Source: JAITWN01 sp964581365 (GTDB lineage Bacteria; Pseudomonadota; Gammaproteobacteria; SZUA-140). Taken from it: a stretch of 27,179 bases of DNA. The stretch covers positions 1-27,179 of the forward strand of contig CAZOOF010000030.1 of assembly GCA_964581365.1 (NCBI GenBank), in the 5' to 3' direction. The notes beneath the pieces were generated by a model. That model was not told where the DNA came from and searched no databases. It saw only the letters and a list, made by a program, of their open reading frames with translations. A program made the translations under genes and the position numbers. How positions within the stretch are numbered: the stretch's first letter is position 1; every line of letters begins with the position of its first letter. This document shows, piece after piece, positions 14,330 to 22,042 of this stretch.

Positions 14330-16024
14330 TCAGACCAGGATCATCTCGTTGAGGCCCGCACCGGCGGGGATCATGGGATAGACGTTCTCGTTCTGGTCGG
14401 TGACGAAATCCAGGAACACCGCGCGATCGCGTATGCTCATCGCCTCGCGCAGAGCCGGACCGACCTCGGACGGCTTCTCGATGCGCATACCCACGTGGCC
14501 ATAGGCTTCGGCGAGCTTGACGAAATCCGGCAGCGCGTCCATGTAGGACATCGAATAGCGGCCCTGGTAGAAGAACTCCTGCCACTGTCGCACCATGCCC
14601 AGGTAGCGGTTGTTGAGCGCCACGATCTTCACCGGCAGCCCGTACTGCAGGCAGGTGGACAGCTCCTGCAGACACATCTGGATACTGCCCTCGCCGGTCA
14701 CGCACACCACGGTGGAATCGGGATGGGCAAGCTGCACTCCCATGGCGGCAGGCAGACCGAAACCCATGGTGCCGAGCCCGCCGGAGTTGATCCAGCGACG
14801 CGGCCGATCGAACTTGTAGAACTGCGCCGCCCACATCTGGTGCTGGCCGACGTCGGAAGTGACGAACGCATCGCCGCCGGTCACATCATACAGCTGCTCG
14901 ATGACGTACTGCGGCTTGATGATCTCGCCACCGTTCTCATAGCGCAGACACTGGGTCTTGCGCCATTCCTCGATCTGCTGCCACCAGCGCGCGAGCGCTT
15001 CTTCGTTCGGCCGGAGGTTTTCCTCGCGAAGTACCTTGATCATGTCCCGCAGCACGCTGTCGACTGCGCCCACGATCGGAATGTCCACGCGCACATTCTT
15101 CGAGATCGACGAAGGGTCGATATCGACATGCACGATCTTCGCCGTCGGGCAGAACTTCTCGATGTTGCCGGTGACACGGTCGTCGAAACGGGCGCCGATG
15201 GCGATGAGCACGTCGCAATGGTGCATCGCCATATTGGCCTCGTAGGTGCCGTGCATGCCCAGCATGCCGAGGAACTGCCGGTCGGTGGCCGGATAGGCCC
15301 CCAGCCCCATCAGGGTATTGGTGATGGGATAGCCGAGCATACGGGTCAGCTCGGTCAGGGCATCGGAACCCTCGCCGAGGACGACACCGCCGCCGGTATA
15401 GATCATCGGGCGCTCGGCAGAGGCCATCAGTCTCGCCGCGCGACGGATCTGTCCCGCATGCCCCTTCAACACCGGGTTGTACGAGCGCAGGCTGACTTCC
15501 TGCGGATAGACGTAGTTCGTGCGCTGCGCAGTGACATCCTTCGGGATGTCGACCAGCACCGGCCCCGGGCGTCCCGTGGTGGCGATGTAGAAAGCCTTCT
15601 TCAGGGTGATCGCCAGTTCCTCGACGCTCTTCACCAGGAAGTTGTGCTTCACGCAGGGCCGGGTGATGCCGACGGCATCGACCTCCTGGAAGGCATCGTT
15701 GCCGATCAGGTTGGTCGGAACCTGGCCGGTGAGGATGACCATCGGAATGGAGTCCATGTATGCCGTGGCGATACCGGTAACCACGTTGGTCGCGCCGGGC
15801 CCCGAAGTGACCAGGACGACGCCGGGCTTGCCAGTCGATCGCGCGTAGCCGTCGGCAGCATGTGCGGCACCCTGCTCATGGCGGACCAGGATGTGCTCTA
15901 CATCTTCCTGACGGTACAAGGCGTCGTAAATGTGCAGGACCGCGCCGCCCGGATAGCCGAAGACGTGCTTGACGCCCTCGTCCTTCAGGAAGCGCACCAC
16001 AATTTCCGCACCCGTCAATTCCAC
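14330..16024 (-). CDS. ilvI: Acetolactate synthase large (catalytic) subunit, biosynthetic
   Basis: Thiamine-diphosphate enzyme forming 2-acetolactate and 2-aceto-2-hydroxybutyrate, the common entry step of branched-chain amino acid synthesis. The 564-residue protein has the catalytic glutamate Glu50 (VRHEQGAAHAADGYAR), the RFDDRVTG segment of the FAD-type middle domain, and the C-terminal ThDP/Mg motif from VTGEGSIQM to LNNRYLGMVRQWQ. The start is GTG (16022-16024), giving MELTGAEIVVRFLKDEG; a nearby ATG is out of frame. Ribosome site is poor (GGGG about 10 nt upstream). The 77-bp upstream gap holds a GCCGCG/CGCGGC hairpin, but I cannot identify a good promoter; transcription could enter from the hydrolase-like gene. 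Confidence 0.95.
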   Translation of the reverse strand: MELTGAEIVVRFLKDEGVKHVFGYPGGAVLHIYDALYRQEDVEHILVRHEQGAAHAADGYARSTGKPGVVLVTSGPGATNVVTGIATAYMDSIPMVILTGQVPTNLIGNDAFQEVDAVGITRPCVKHNFLVKSVEELAITLKKAFYIATTGRPGPVLVDIPKDVTAQRTNYVYPQEVSLRSYNPVLKGHAGQIRRAARLMASAERPMIYTGGGVVLGEGSDALTELTRMLGYPITNTLMGLGAYPATDRQFLGMLGMHGTYEANMAMHHCDVLIAIGARFDDRVTGNIEKFCPTAKIVHVDIDPSSISKNVRVDIPIVGAVDSVLRDMIKVLREENLRPNEEALARWWQQIEEWRKTQCLRYENGGEIIKPQYVIEQLYDVTGGDAFVTSDVGQHQMWAAQFYKFDRPRRWINSGGLGTMGFGLPAAMGVQLAHPDSTVVCVTGEGSIQMCLQELSTCLQYGLPVKIVALNNRYLGMVRQWQEFFYQGRYSMSYMDALPDFVKLAEAYGHVGMRIEKPSEVGPALREAMSIRDRAVFLDFVTDQNENVYPMIPAGAGLNEMILV

Positions 16025-16101
16025 AACGGCATACCCCGAGAAATGATCATGAAGCCAGGCGAGCCGCGCTGTTCGCGGCGAAAACGATCATTGTAGATAT
16101 T

Positions 16102-16809
16102 TCAGTAGGCGAAAGATAGGGACGACGATGCCACGCCGCCGCCGAATCTCGCCAGAAAGCGCTGCGTGGCCTGCCAGACCTCGTCGACCCCGCCTCGCAG
16201 CACGCTGGCATCCTGCGCCGGATGGACCAGGCTGCGGCCAACGGTGATGTCCAGCACCGGCATCGATGGACTGGGCGGCAACCGGCCGGCTTCGGCGGTG
16301 GTTTCCGCGTCGTAGTACAGCACCAGGCCCGAGAGCGACGCCGGTGAACGCCGGGCGAGATCCCCCAGCGGACCGATACCCTTGCCCCAGCCGATGGCAA
16401 CCACGTGCGTCTGCCGCTCGCGCAGGAAGGCAAGCGCGCCGTCCACGTTCGCCACCGTCCATACCGGGTCGATGCTGCGCCAGATCGCGGAACCGTCCTC
16501 GCCCCGCCGCGCCACACGACCATCGAACAGATCGACGGCAAGCACGCGATAACCGAGCGCTGCCATTCTGTCCGCCCATTGCCTGACCTGTGGATTGAGC
16601 CCCCAGCGGTCATGCACCAGCAGCAGGCTGAGACTGGCATCGGCCGGACCGGCCAGATACCCATCGAAAGAAGTACCCCATGCCGTCGGGATGGCGACCA
16701 TCTGCCCTGGGGGCACATCCTGCGCGCGGACCACAGCCACCGCGCACATCATCACAATGATGACGGCGAGCACACGAGCCAACGAAGTTTCGATCCGCAT
16801 TTTCCGCAT
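16102..16809 (-). CDS. Secreted dienelactone-hydrolase-like alpha/beta protein lacking the nucleophile
   Basis: A 235-residue protein with an N-terminal signal peptide (hydrophobic 11-28, likely cut after VVRA at about residue 29), so periplasmic. The body resembles the dienelactone hydrolase family: LLVHDRWGLNPQVRQWADRMAALGYRVLAVDLFDG (63-97) is the characteristic early block. The nucleophile elbow, normally G-x-C-x-G, is GWGKG (140-144), with Gly142 where the cysteine should be, and I see no convincing C-terminal catalytic histidine. It is therefore probably not a classical hydrolase; it may bind a ligand or have another role. It lies upstream of ilvI and downstream of the ybbP-like gene on the same strand. 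ATGs occur at codons 1 and 4. Confidence 0.7.
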   Translation of the reverse strand: MRKMRIETSLARVLAVIIVMMCAVAVVRAQDVPPGQMVAIPTAWGTSFDGYLAGPADASLSLLLVHDRWGLNPQVRQWADRMAALGYRVLAVDLFDGRVARRGEDGSAIWRSIDPVWTVANVDGALAFLRERQTHVVAIGWGKGIGPLGDLARRSPASLSGLVLYYDAETTAEAGRLPPSPSMPVLDITVGRSLVHPAQDASVLRGGVDEVWQATQRFLARFGGGVASSSLSFAY

Positions 16810-16871
16810 TCGATCCAGGTCGTCCGATACCGGCAGTTTAATTCACAAAATCCTGTTCGTCTAAGCAGCGC

Positions 16872-19364
16872 TCACCGCGCGCGCAGAATTCCGAGAGGCG
16901 GAACCGCGATCACATGGCGGGTACCCGCAACGCCGGCGACACCGATACCCAGGACGCCGACCACGGCGCCCAGCAGCCAAAGCCCAGGGCCGGGCCTGTA
17001 TGCCAGATCCAGAACCCAGGTGCTGATCGCCCACCCAGAAAGGCCGGCCATGGTGGCAGCAGCCAGCCCCGCCAGCAGCCCGAGCATGGCAAACTCCGCA
17101 ATCAGCGCGCGCAGCAGCTGGCCACGCCCGGCGCCCAGGGTGCGGAGCAGCGCAGCCTCGCGGATCCGCTCGTCGAGCGTTGCCTGGATCGCTGCATACA
17201 TCACCAGCAGCCCCGCCACCAGAGTGAACAGAAACACGTACTCGACCGCCGCGGTGACGCGATTCATGATGCCGCGCACATGATCCATGATCGCCGCGAC
17301 ATCGAGCACGGTCACGTTCGGAAAGGCGCGCACCAGCCGGTCCAGGACCCGGTAATCATCACGCGGCACGTACAGACTGCTGATCCAGGTCGCAGGATGA
17401 GCAGCAAAAACCCCGGGTGGCGCGATGACAAAGAAGTTCACGCGGAAGCTGTCCCAGGCCACGGCACGCAGACTGGTGACGCGGACCGGGATCTGCTCAC
17501 CGCTGACATCGAATACCAGCTCATCTCCCAGCGCTATCCCCAGGTCCGCGGCTATCCCCTCCTCGACCGAAACCTCGGAACTGCCGCTTGCCCCGGGCGG
17601 CCACCAGCGGCCGGCGACGATGCGATTGTCGCTCTGCATCTCTTCGGCCCAGGACAGATTGAACTCCCGGCGCAGCAGATTCCGCGCGCGCTCCTCCTCG
17701 AAGGACCCGATGTCCACCGGGTTGCCGGCGATGCTCACGAGCCGACCGCGAACCATGGGAAACAGCTCGGGCACATCGAGCCCCTGCTCCGCAAAGAATG
17801 TCCGCAGATTCTCGACCTGATCGGGCTGCACATTCACCAGAAAGCGGTTGGGGGCATCCGCAGGCAGGGCGCTGTCCCAGGCGCTCAGCAGATCATCGCG
17901 CACCACCAGCAGGGCAAGCAGCACGCTCAGGCCGAGACCAAAAGCCATGAGCTGCACCACGGTGCTGCCGCGACGCCGCATCAGGCTGCGCACGCCGGGA
18001 CGCCAGACCGGCGGCAGCCGGGAGTAGATGACGCGCAGCGCGGACAGCAGCCCGAAGGCGATCGCCGCCAGCACCGCGAGCGCGGCCGCCGCACCGGCAG
18101 CCACCTGCACGCCCAGGCGCACGCTGCTGCTGTACCACAGCAGCAGCACGACGATGGCTCCCGCCCCGGCCAGGTAGGCCAGCAGACCGGCTGGCGACAT
18201 CGCGCCAGCATCGCCGCGCAACACGCGCACCGCCGGCACGCGGCGCAGGTGCAGCAGGGGAGGCAGCGCAAAACCGAGCAGAGTGACCAGCGCAGTAATC
18301 GCTCCCGGCAGCAGAGGCCACCACGATGGCGCCGGCAGGCTCATCTGCAGCATCGTGCCCATGATCCGCTCCAGGCCATACTGTGCAAACCAGCCCAGGG
18401 TTCCGCCCGCGGCGATCGCCGCCAAGCCCAGCCAGGTCAGCTGCAGAGCATAGAGTCCCAGCACGGTCGACTGGCGCGCACCGAGGCAGCGCATGACCGC
18501 CGAACCATCGAGGTGCCGGGCAATGAAACGCCGCGCCGACATCGCTACCGCAACCCCGGCCAGAAGCACGCTGCTGAGCGCGGCCAGACTGAGAAAGCTG
18601 CGCGCGCGGTCCAGCGCCGAACGCAGCTGCGGCTGGGCATCTTCGACGGATTCCAGCCGCTCCCCGCCGGCGAGCCTTGGCTTCACCACCTCGCGAAAGG
18701 CCTCCACCTCGGCCACGTCTCCGGCGAAAAGATAGCGGTGACGAACCCGGCTCCCCGGCTGTACCAGGCCGGTGCGATCCAGATCCTCCAGCGCCATCAT
18801 CACGTGCGGCGCCGCACCGAACAGCATGCCGCCGCCGGCCAGCGGCTCGCCGGCAAGCAGTCCCGCGACCCGAAACGACGCGTCGCCCAGTCCGATCTCA
18901 TCGCCGGGCTCGATGCCGAGCGCGCTCAGCAGGCGCGTCTCGACCCACACCGTGCCGGACTGCGGACCGCCCGCGACCGCGCGATCCGGCGCGAAGGCCT
19001 GATCACTGACCCGGATGCTGCCACGCAGCGGATACTCCGCGCTGACCGCGCGGATCGCCACCAGCGCAGTGCGCCCCGCGGAGGACACCGCCATGCTCGG
19101 AAACTCGATGGTATGGGCCTGGCGCAATGTCACGGGCGCCAGCGCGCCAACTTCGGCGGACAGCGGACGCCCCGAAGAAATGGACAGATCTCCGCCCAGC
19201 AGTTCGCCCGCCTGCCGCTCCAACGCCAGCCGCACCCGGTCGGTGAAGAACCCGACGGCAGTGATACCGACCACCGCCAGCACCAGAGCCGCGGTGAGCA
19301 CCCGCAGTTCGCCGGCGCGCCAGTCTCTGAGCAGCATGCGCAGGGACAGAGGCATCAGCGTCAC
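16872..19364 (-). CDS. ybbP: ABC transporter permease, YbbP/FtsX-like family
   Basis: A large inner-membrane permease of 830 residues. It has an N-terminal transmembrane helix (VLTAALVLAVVGITAVGFFTDRV), a long periplasmic region, a central block of helices (about residues 260-480) and a second FtsX-type block at the C-terminus (about 700-825, SxxxRxRExALLRTLGAGRGQLLRALIAE type). This double-FtsX layout matches E. coli YbbP and related MacB/LolCE-type systems, which act on membrane or envelope substrates; the true substrate is unknown. The start is GTG overlapping the ATPase stop (GTGA, 19361-19364) with AGGAG 4 nt before it. A long open frame on the opposite strand is a composition effect. 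Confidence 0.88.
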   Translation of the reverse strand: MTLMPLSLRMLLRDWRAGELRVLTAALVLAVVGITAVGFFTDRVRLALERQAGELLGGDLSISSGRPLSAEVGALAPVTLRQAHTIEFPSMAVSSAGRTALVAIRAVSAEYPLRGSIRVSDQAFAPDRAVAGGPQSGTVWVETRLLSALGIEPGDEIGLGDASFRVAGLLAGEPLAGGGMLFGAAPHVMMALEDLDRTGLVQPGSRVRHRYLFAGDVAEVEAFREVVKPRLAGGERLESVEDAQPQLRSALDRARSFLSLAALSSVLLAGVAVAMSARRFIARHLDGSAVMRCLGARQSTVLGLYALQLTWLGLAAIAAGGTLGWFAQYGLERIMGTMLQMSLPAPSWWPLLPGAITALVTLLGFALPPLLHLRRVPAVRVLRGDAGAMSPAGLLAYLAGAGAIVVLLLWYSSSVRLGVQVAAGAAAALAVLAAIAFGLLSALRVIYSRLPPVWRPGVRSLMRRRGSTVVQLMAFGLGLSVLLALLVVRDDLLSAWDSALPADAPNRFLVNVQPDQVENLRTFFAEQGLDVPELFPMVRGRLVSIAGNPVDIGSFEEERARNLLRREFNLSWAEEMQSDNRIVAGRWWPPGASGSSEVSVEEGIAADLGIALGDELVFDVSGEQIPVRVTSLRAVAWDSFRVNFFVIAPPGVFAAHPATWISSLYVPRDDYRVLDRLVRAFPNVTVLDVAAIMDHVRGIMNRVTAAVEYVFLFTLVAGLLVMYAAIQATLDERIREAALLRTLGAGRGQLLRALIAEFAMLGLLAGLAAATMAGLSGWAISTWVLDLAYRPGPGLWLLGAVVGVLGIGVAGVAGTRHVIAVPPLGILRAR

Positions 19365-20050
19365 TCCGCTCCTGCCAGCCTGCCGCCATCCAGCAGCAGG
19401 CGGCGTCCGCAGCGCGCGGCAAGCGCCTCGTCATGCGTCACCAGCACCAGCGTGGTGCCCCGTTCGCGATTCATATCGAACAGCAACTCGATCACCCGGT
19501 CGCCGGTCCGCTGGTCGAGATTGCCCGTGGGCTCATCGGCGAACAACAGGGCCGGTTCGGCGACGAAGGCGCGCGCAATGGCGACGCGTTGCTGCTCTCC
19601 GCCGGACAGCTGCCGGGGATAATGCTGCAGGCGCATGCCGAGGCCCACCCGCTCCAGCATCCCCGCTGCCACCGCCGCGGCATCACGCCGTCCGACGAGC
19701 TCCAGGGGAAGCATCACGTTCTCGAGCGCTGTCAGACTGGACAGCAGCTGAAAGGACTGGAACACGAATCCGATCGAGCGCCGCCTCAGGTCGGCACGAC
19801 CGTCTTCGTCAAGACTGAATATGTCCACTCCATCGATGATGACCCTGCCGCCAGTCGGGGTATCGAGACCGGCAAGGATGCCGAGGAGCGTGGTCTTGCC
19901 CGATCCGGACGCGCCGACGATGGCGACGGACTCACCTGCTCCGATGCTAAACTGCACATCGCGCAGGATGACCAGCTCACCTTCCGGGCTGGCGACACGC
20001 TTTTCGAGATTCGCCACCTCGATGGCAAGCCTGATGGAAGAACCGGACAT
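19361..20050 (-). CDS. ybbA: ABC transporter ATP-binding protein, YbbA-like
   Basis: ATPase partner of the downstream permease, of the LolD/MacB type. The 229-residue protein has Walker A GASGSGKT (46-53), Q-loop QSFQLL (98-103), signature LSGGEQQRVAIARA (148-161), Walker B/D-loop LLFADEPTGNLD (168-179) and H-loop VTHDEAL (204-210). A longer frame to 20161 exists, but AAGGAG stands 10 nt before the ATG at 20050, giving MSGSSIRLAIEV. This start codon and that of tesA on the other strand share the bases CATG (20048-20051), so its ribosome site lies inside the tesA signal-peptide codons. It overlaps the permease gene by 4 bp. Confidence 0.92.
   Translation of the reverse strand: MSGSSIRLAIEVANLEKRVASPEGELVILRDVQFSIGAGESVAIVGASGSGKTTLLGILAGLDTPTGGRVIIDGVDIFSLDEDGRADLRRRSIGFVFQSFQLLSSLTALENVMLPLELVGRRDAAAVAAGMLERVGLGMRLQHYPRQLSGGEQQRVAIARAFVAEPALLFADEPTGNLDQRTGDRVIELLFDMNRERGTTLVLVTHDEALAARCGRRLLLDGGRLAGAE
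19945..19953 (+). promoter_or_regulatory. Possible extended -10 promoter for tesA inside ybbA
   Basis: The plus strand reads TGCTAAACT (TGn plus TAAACT), the same TGCTA core as the ettA and prmB promoters. It would give a leader of about 90 nt before tesA, transcribed antisense to the ybbA coding region. No clear -35. Motif inference only. Confidence 0.3.
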
Positions 20051-20690
20051 GCGTACGAAACTCCTTCTGCTGCTGGTGCTGTTGCTGCCGATCGCGGCCT
20101 TTCCCGAGCGCGCCCCCGTCATCATGGTGCTGGGCGACAGCCTGGCCGCCGCCTGGGGCATCGATCGCGAACAGGGCTGGGTAGCCCTGCTGCAGAAGCG
20201 CCTCGCGAGCGAGGGGCTGCCTCATCGGGTAATCAATGCCAGCGTGAGCGGCGAGACCACCAGCGGTGCGCGCTCACGAATCCTGCATGAGCTGGAGCGC
20301 CATCGGCCGGAGATCGTCATCCTCGAGCTCGGCGGCAATGACGGGCTGCGGGGACTCGATCTGGCGCAGACCCGCGACAATCTTGCCGCGCTCGCAGATA
20401 CCGCCCGGGCCGCCGGCGCGCAGGTGGTGATCGCCGGCATGCAATTGCCGCCCAACTACGGCGCCGCCTACGCGTCGGCCTTCAACCGCATCTACGCCGA
20501 AGTTTCCGCCGAGCACAGCGCCCGCCTGATTCCCTTCCTGCTGGAAGGGCTGGATCACAGCCCGCGTCATTTCCAGCCCGACGGCATCCACCCCACCGCC
20601 GAGGCCCAAACGATCATCCTCGACAATGTCTGGGATGTGCTGGAGGGGGTCGTGAGAAGCACGGCGGATCGCCAGCGGGCCGGATCCTGA
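20049..20690 (+). CDS. tesA: Periplasmic acyl-CoA thioesterase I / lysophospholipase (GDSL/SGNH esterase)
   Basis: TesA hydrolyses acyl-CoA and lysophospholipid esters in the periplasm. The 213-residue protein starts with a signal peptide (MRTKLLLLLVLLLPIAA), then SGNH blocks: GDSL (29-32, nucleophile Ser31), the block II glycine in VSGETTSG (66-73), ELGGNDGLRG (93-102, Asn97) and DGIHP (178-182, Asp178 and His181). These align well with E. coli TesA. The ATG at 20049 has GGAAGA about 8-13 nt upstream; another in-frame ATG lies five codons earlier. The gene is head-to-head with ybbA, as in E. coli, but with overlapping start codons. It converges with hda. Confidence 0.93.
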   Translation: MRTKLLLLLVLLLPIAAFPERAPVIMVLGDSLAAAWGIDREQGWVALLQKRLASEGLPHRVINASVSGETTSGARSRILHELERHRPEIVILELGGNDGLRGLDLAQTRDNLAALADTARAAGAQVVIAGMQLPPNYGAAYASAFNRIYAEVSAEHSARLIPFLLEGLDHSPRHFQPDGIHPTAEAQTIILDNVWDVLEGVVRSTADRQRAGS

Positions 20691-20712
20691 AGCCCGGGAT
20701 ATTCCCCGCCGC

Positions 20713-21411
20713 TCACTCCTCGTCCCTGGCCATGCCCTCGAGGACCTGCTTTACGAAGGGCACGGTCAGTCGGCGCTGCGCCGAAAGCGAAGCCCGGTCC
20801 AGCTGCTCCAGCCGGCCGAACAGTGCCGCCGGCTCGCGCGATTCGCGGCGCATCAGGTACCGCACCACCTCATCCGGCATCTCCAGCCCCAGCGCCGAGG
20901 CACGCGCCTGCAGGGCTGCGGCCATCGCCTCATCATCCATACCGCGCAACTGGAAGACCGGCCCCCAGGCCAGTCGACTGACCAGATCCGGCAGCTTCAG
21001 ACCCAGCGCATGCGGTGGTCGGTCGGCACAGCAAACCAGTCCGGCACGATGCGCTCTCAGTCCGTTGAACAGGGCAAACAGCGCGCGCTCCCAGTCATCA
21101 TTCCCGGCGATGGCGTCGACATCGTCGACACACACCAGCGGCAGGGCCTCCAGGCCCTCGAGCACCTCGGGCCCAAGTCCCGGCTCGCCAAGCGGAACAT
21201 ACGCGGACCTCACGCCAGCTGCCGCTGCCTGATGGCAGACCGCCTGCAGCAGATGCGTCCTGCCGGAGCCAGGCGCCCCCCACAGGAAGCTGACACCGTC
21301 GCCAGCGCGCTCACCCAGCCAGGCCACTGCTTCGGCATTGGCTCCCGGCACGAACAGATCGAACGTGTTCGCCGGCCGCAGCCGGATACCAAGCGGCAAC
21401 TGATCCGTCAC
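20713..21411 (-). CDS. hda: DnaA regulatory inactivator Hda
   Basis: Hda, together with the DNA-loaded sliding clamp, promotes hydrolysis of DnaA-bound ATP and prevents re-initiation of replication. The 232-residue protein begins VTDQLPLGI, which contains the N-terminal clamp-binding motif QLPLGI (4-9). An AAA+ core follows, with the Hda-type degenerate P-loop GAPGSGRTHLL, the Walker B-like LVCVDDVDAIAG and the C-terminal LDRASLSAQRRLTVPFVKQVLEG, very close to E. coli Hda. The start is GTG (21409-21411) with GGAGGG 3-5 nt upstream; an ATG immediately followed by TGA overlaps it. A longer open frame upstream lacks family similarity. Third gene after DUF2066 and the CDP-alcohol transferase. Confidence 0.93.
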   Translation of the reverse strand: MTDQLPLGIRLRPANTFDLFVPGANAEAVAWLGERAGDGVSFLWGAPGSGRTHLLQAVCHQAAAAGVRSAYVPLGEPGLGPEVLEGLEALPLVCVDDVDAIAGNDDWERALFALFNGLRAHRAGLVCCADRPPHALGLKLPDLVSRLAWGPVFQLRGMDDEAMAAALQARASALGLEMPDEVVRYLMRRESREPAALFGRLEQLDRASLSAQRRLTVPFVKQVLEGMARDEE

Positions 21412-21453
21412 ATGCCCTCCAGCGTTCCCTCGCCGCAGCGCGTCCGCATCCCG

Positions 21454-21465
21454 GGTGACGTCACC
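21454..21465. other. 12-bp palindrome GGTGACGTCACC
   Basis: A perfect palindrome in the 79-bp gap between the CDP-alcohol transferase stop and the hda start. It could be an operator, but no known factor is assigned. The half GGTGACGTC also occurs in the leuA leader (11678-11686). No clear promoter boxes are seen beside it. Confidence 0.4.
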
Positions 21466-21490
21466 GGCACTCCTTGCACAGGCAGGAACC

Positions 21491-22042
21491 TCATCCGCGG
21501 CGCGCCCGCCAGGCGCGGACACTCCAGGTCCAGACGTAATCGATTCCGCTCACCACGGTGGTGACCAGAACCAGCAGGACGAACCAGTCGATGGCCGTAT
21601 CGGGCAGGGCATAGACGCCGGCGGAAAACACCACTGCCAGGCCGAGAACGATCTGAGCCACTGTGTTGAACTTGCTGATCGCCGTCGGCTCCATCTCGTA
21701 TTCGCCGATGAACACGTGGAAGGAAATGGCGCCGGCGAGAATCAGCAGATCCCGGGCGACGACCGCGCCGGTCAGCCACCAGGGCAGCAGCCCGAGCCAG
21801 GCCAGCACCAGGTAGGTGGCAACGAGCAGGAGCTTGTCGGCGAGCGGATCCAGGATGGTGCCGAGGCGGCTCTGGTAATTGAAGCGCTTGGCGATATAGC
21901 CATCCAGCCCGTCAGACACCCCGGCGACTGCAAACAGCAGCAGCGCCAGCACGAAGTTCTCATTGGCCAGCGCTGCGACCGTCGGCAGCACCAGCAGAAT
22001 GCGCATTACGGAGATGATATTGGGGATGTCGGCGCGGGTCAC
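21491..22042 (-). CDS. CDP-alcohol phosphatidyltransferase family protein (PgsA-like)
   Basis: An integral-membrane enzyme of 183 residues that transfers a phosphatidyl group from CDP-diacylglycerol to an alcohol. It begins with the typical IPNIISVMRILLVLP and carries the signature DG-x2-A-K-x8-G-x3-D-x3-D at 47-69 (Asp47, Gly48, Ala51, Gly61, Asp65, Asp69), with Lys52 where many members have Arg. About five or six hydrophobic helices follow. Phosphatidylglycerophosphate synthesis is likely but cardiolipin synthesis or another acceptor cannot be excluded. The start is GTG overlapping the DUF2066 stop codon (GTGA, 22039-22042), so translation is probably coupled. Confidence 0.85.
   Translation of the reverse strand: MTRADIPNIISVMRILLVLPTVAALANENFVLALLLFAVAGVSDGLDGYIAKRFNYQSRLGTILDPLADKLLLVATYLVLAWLGLLPWWLTGAVVARDLLILAGAISFHVFIGEYEMEPTAISKFNTVAQIVLGLAVVFSAGVYALPDTAIDWFVLLVLVTTVVSGIDYVWTWSVRAWRARRG

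Noticed and set aside
14330..16024. GEGS in place of the usual GDGS in the thiamine-diphosphate motif of IlvI
   Set aside because: As I recall, the Pseudomonas IlvI large subunit also has GEGSIQM, so this looks like a normal variant and not a lost metal ligand.
16047..16091. A 14-codon ORF just upstream of ilvI as a possible ilv leader peptide
   Set aside because: MIVFAANSAARLAS has no run of Val, Ile or Leu codons, its ATG overlaps the only -10-like box (TACAAT), and no terminator-type hairpin with a U tract follows.
14495..16096. A 533-codon plus-strand frame opposite ilvI
   Set aside because: Antisense shadow of the acetolactate synthase gene; high His/Asp/Arg/Gln content and no family similarity.
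16914..19622. A 902-codon open frame on the plus strand opposite the ybbP/ybbA genes
   Set aside because: It lies entirely antisense to two well-recognised ABC transporter genes, its composition (rich in Gln, His, Arg, Ala) is typical of a shadow frame in GC-rich DNA, and it resembles no protein family.
21412..21522. Longer Hda start giving 37 extra residues
   Set aside because: The extension lacks similarity to Hda, while GTG 21411 has a strong ribosome site and places the clamp-binding motif at the N-terminus as expected.
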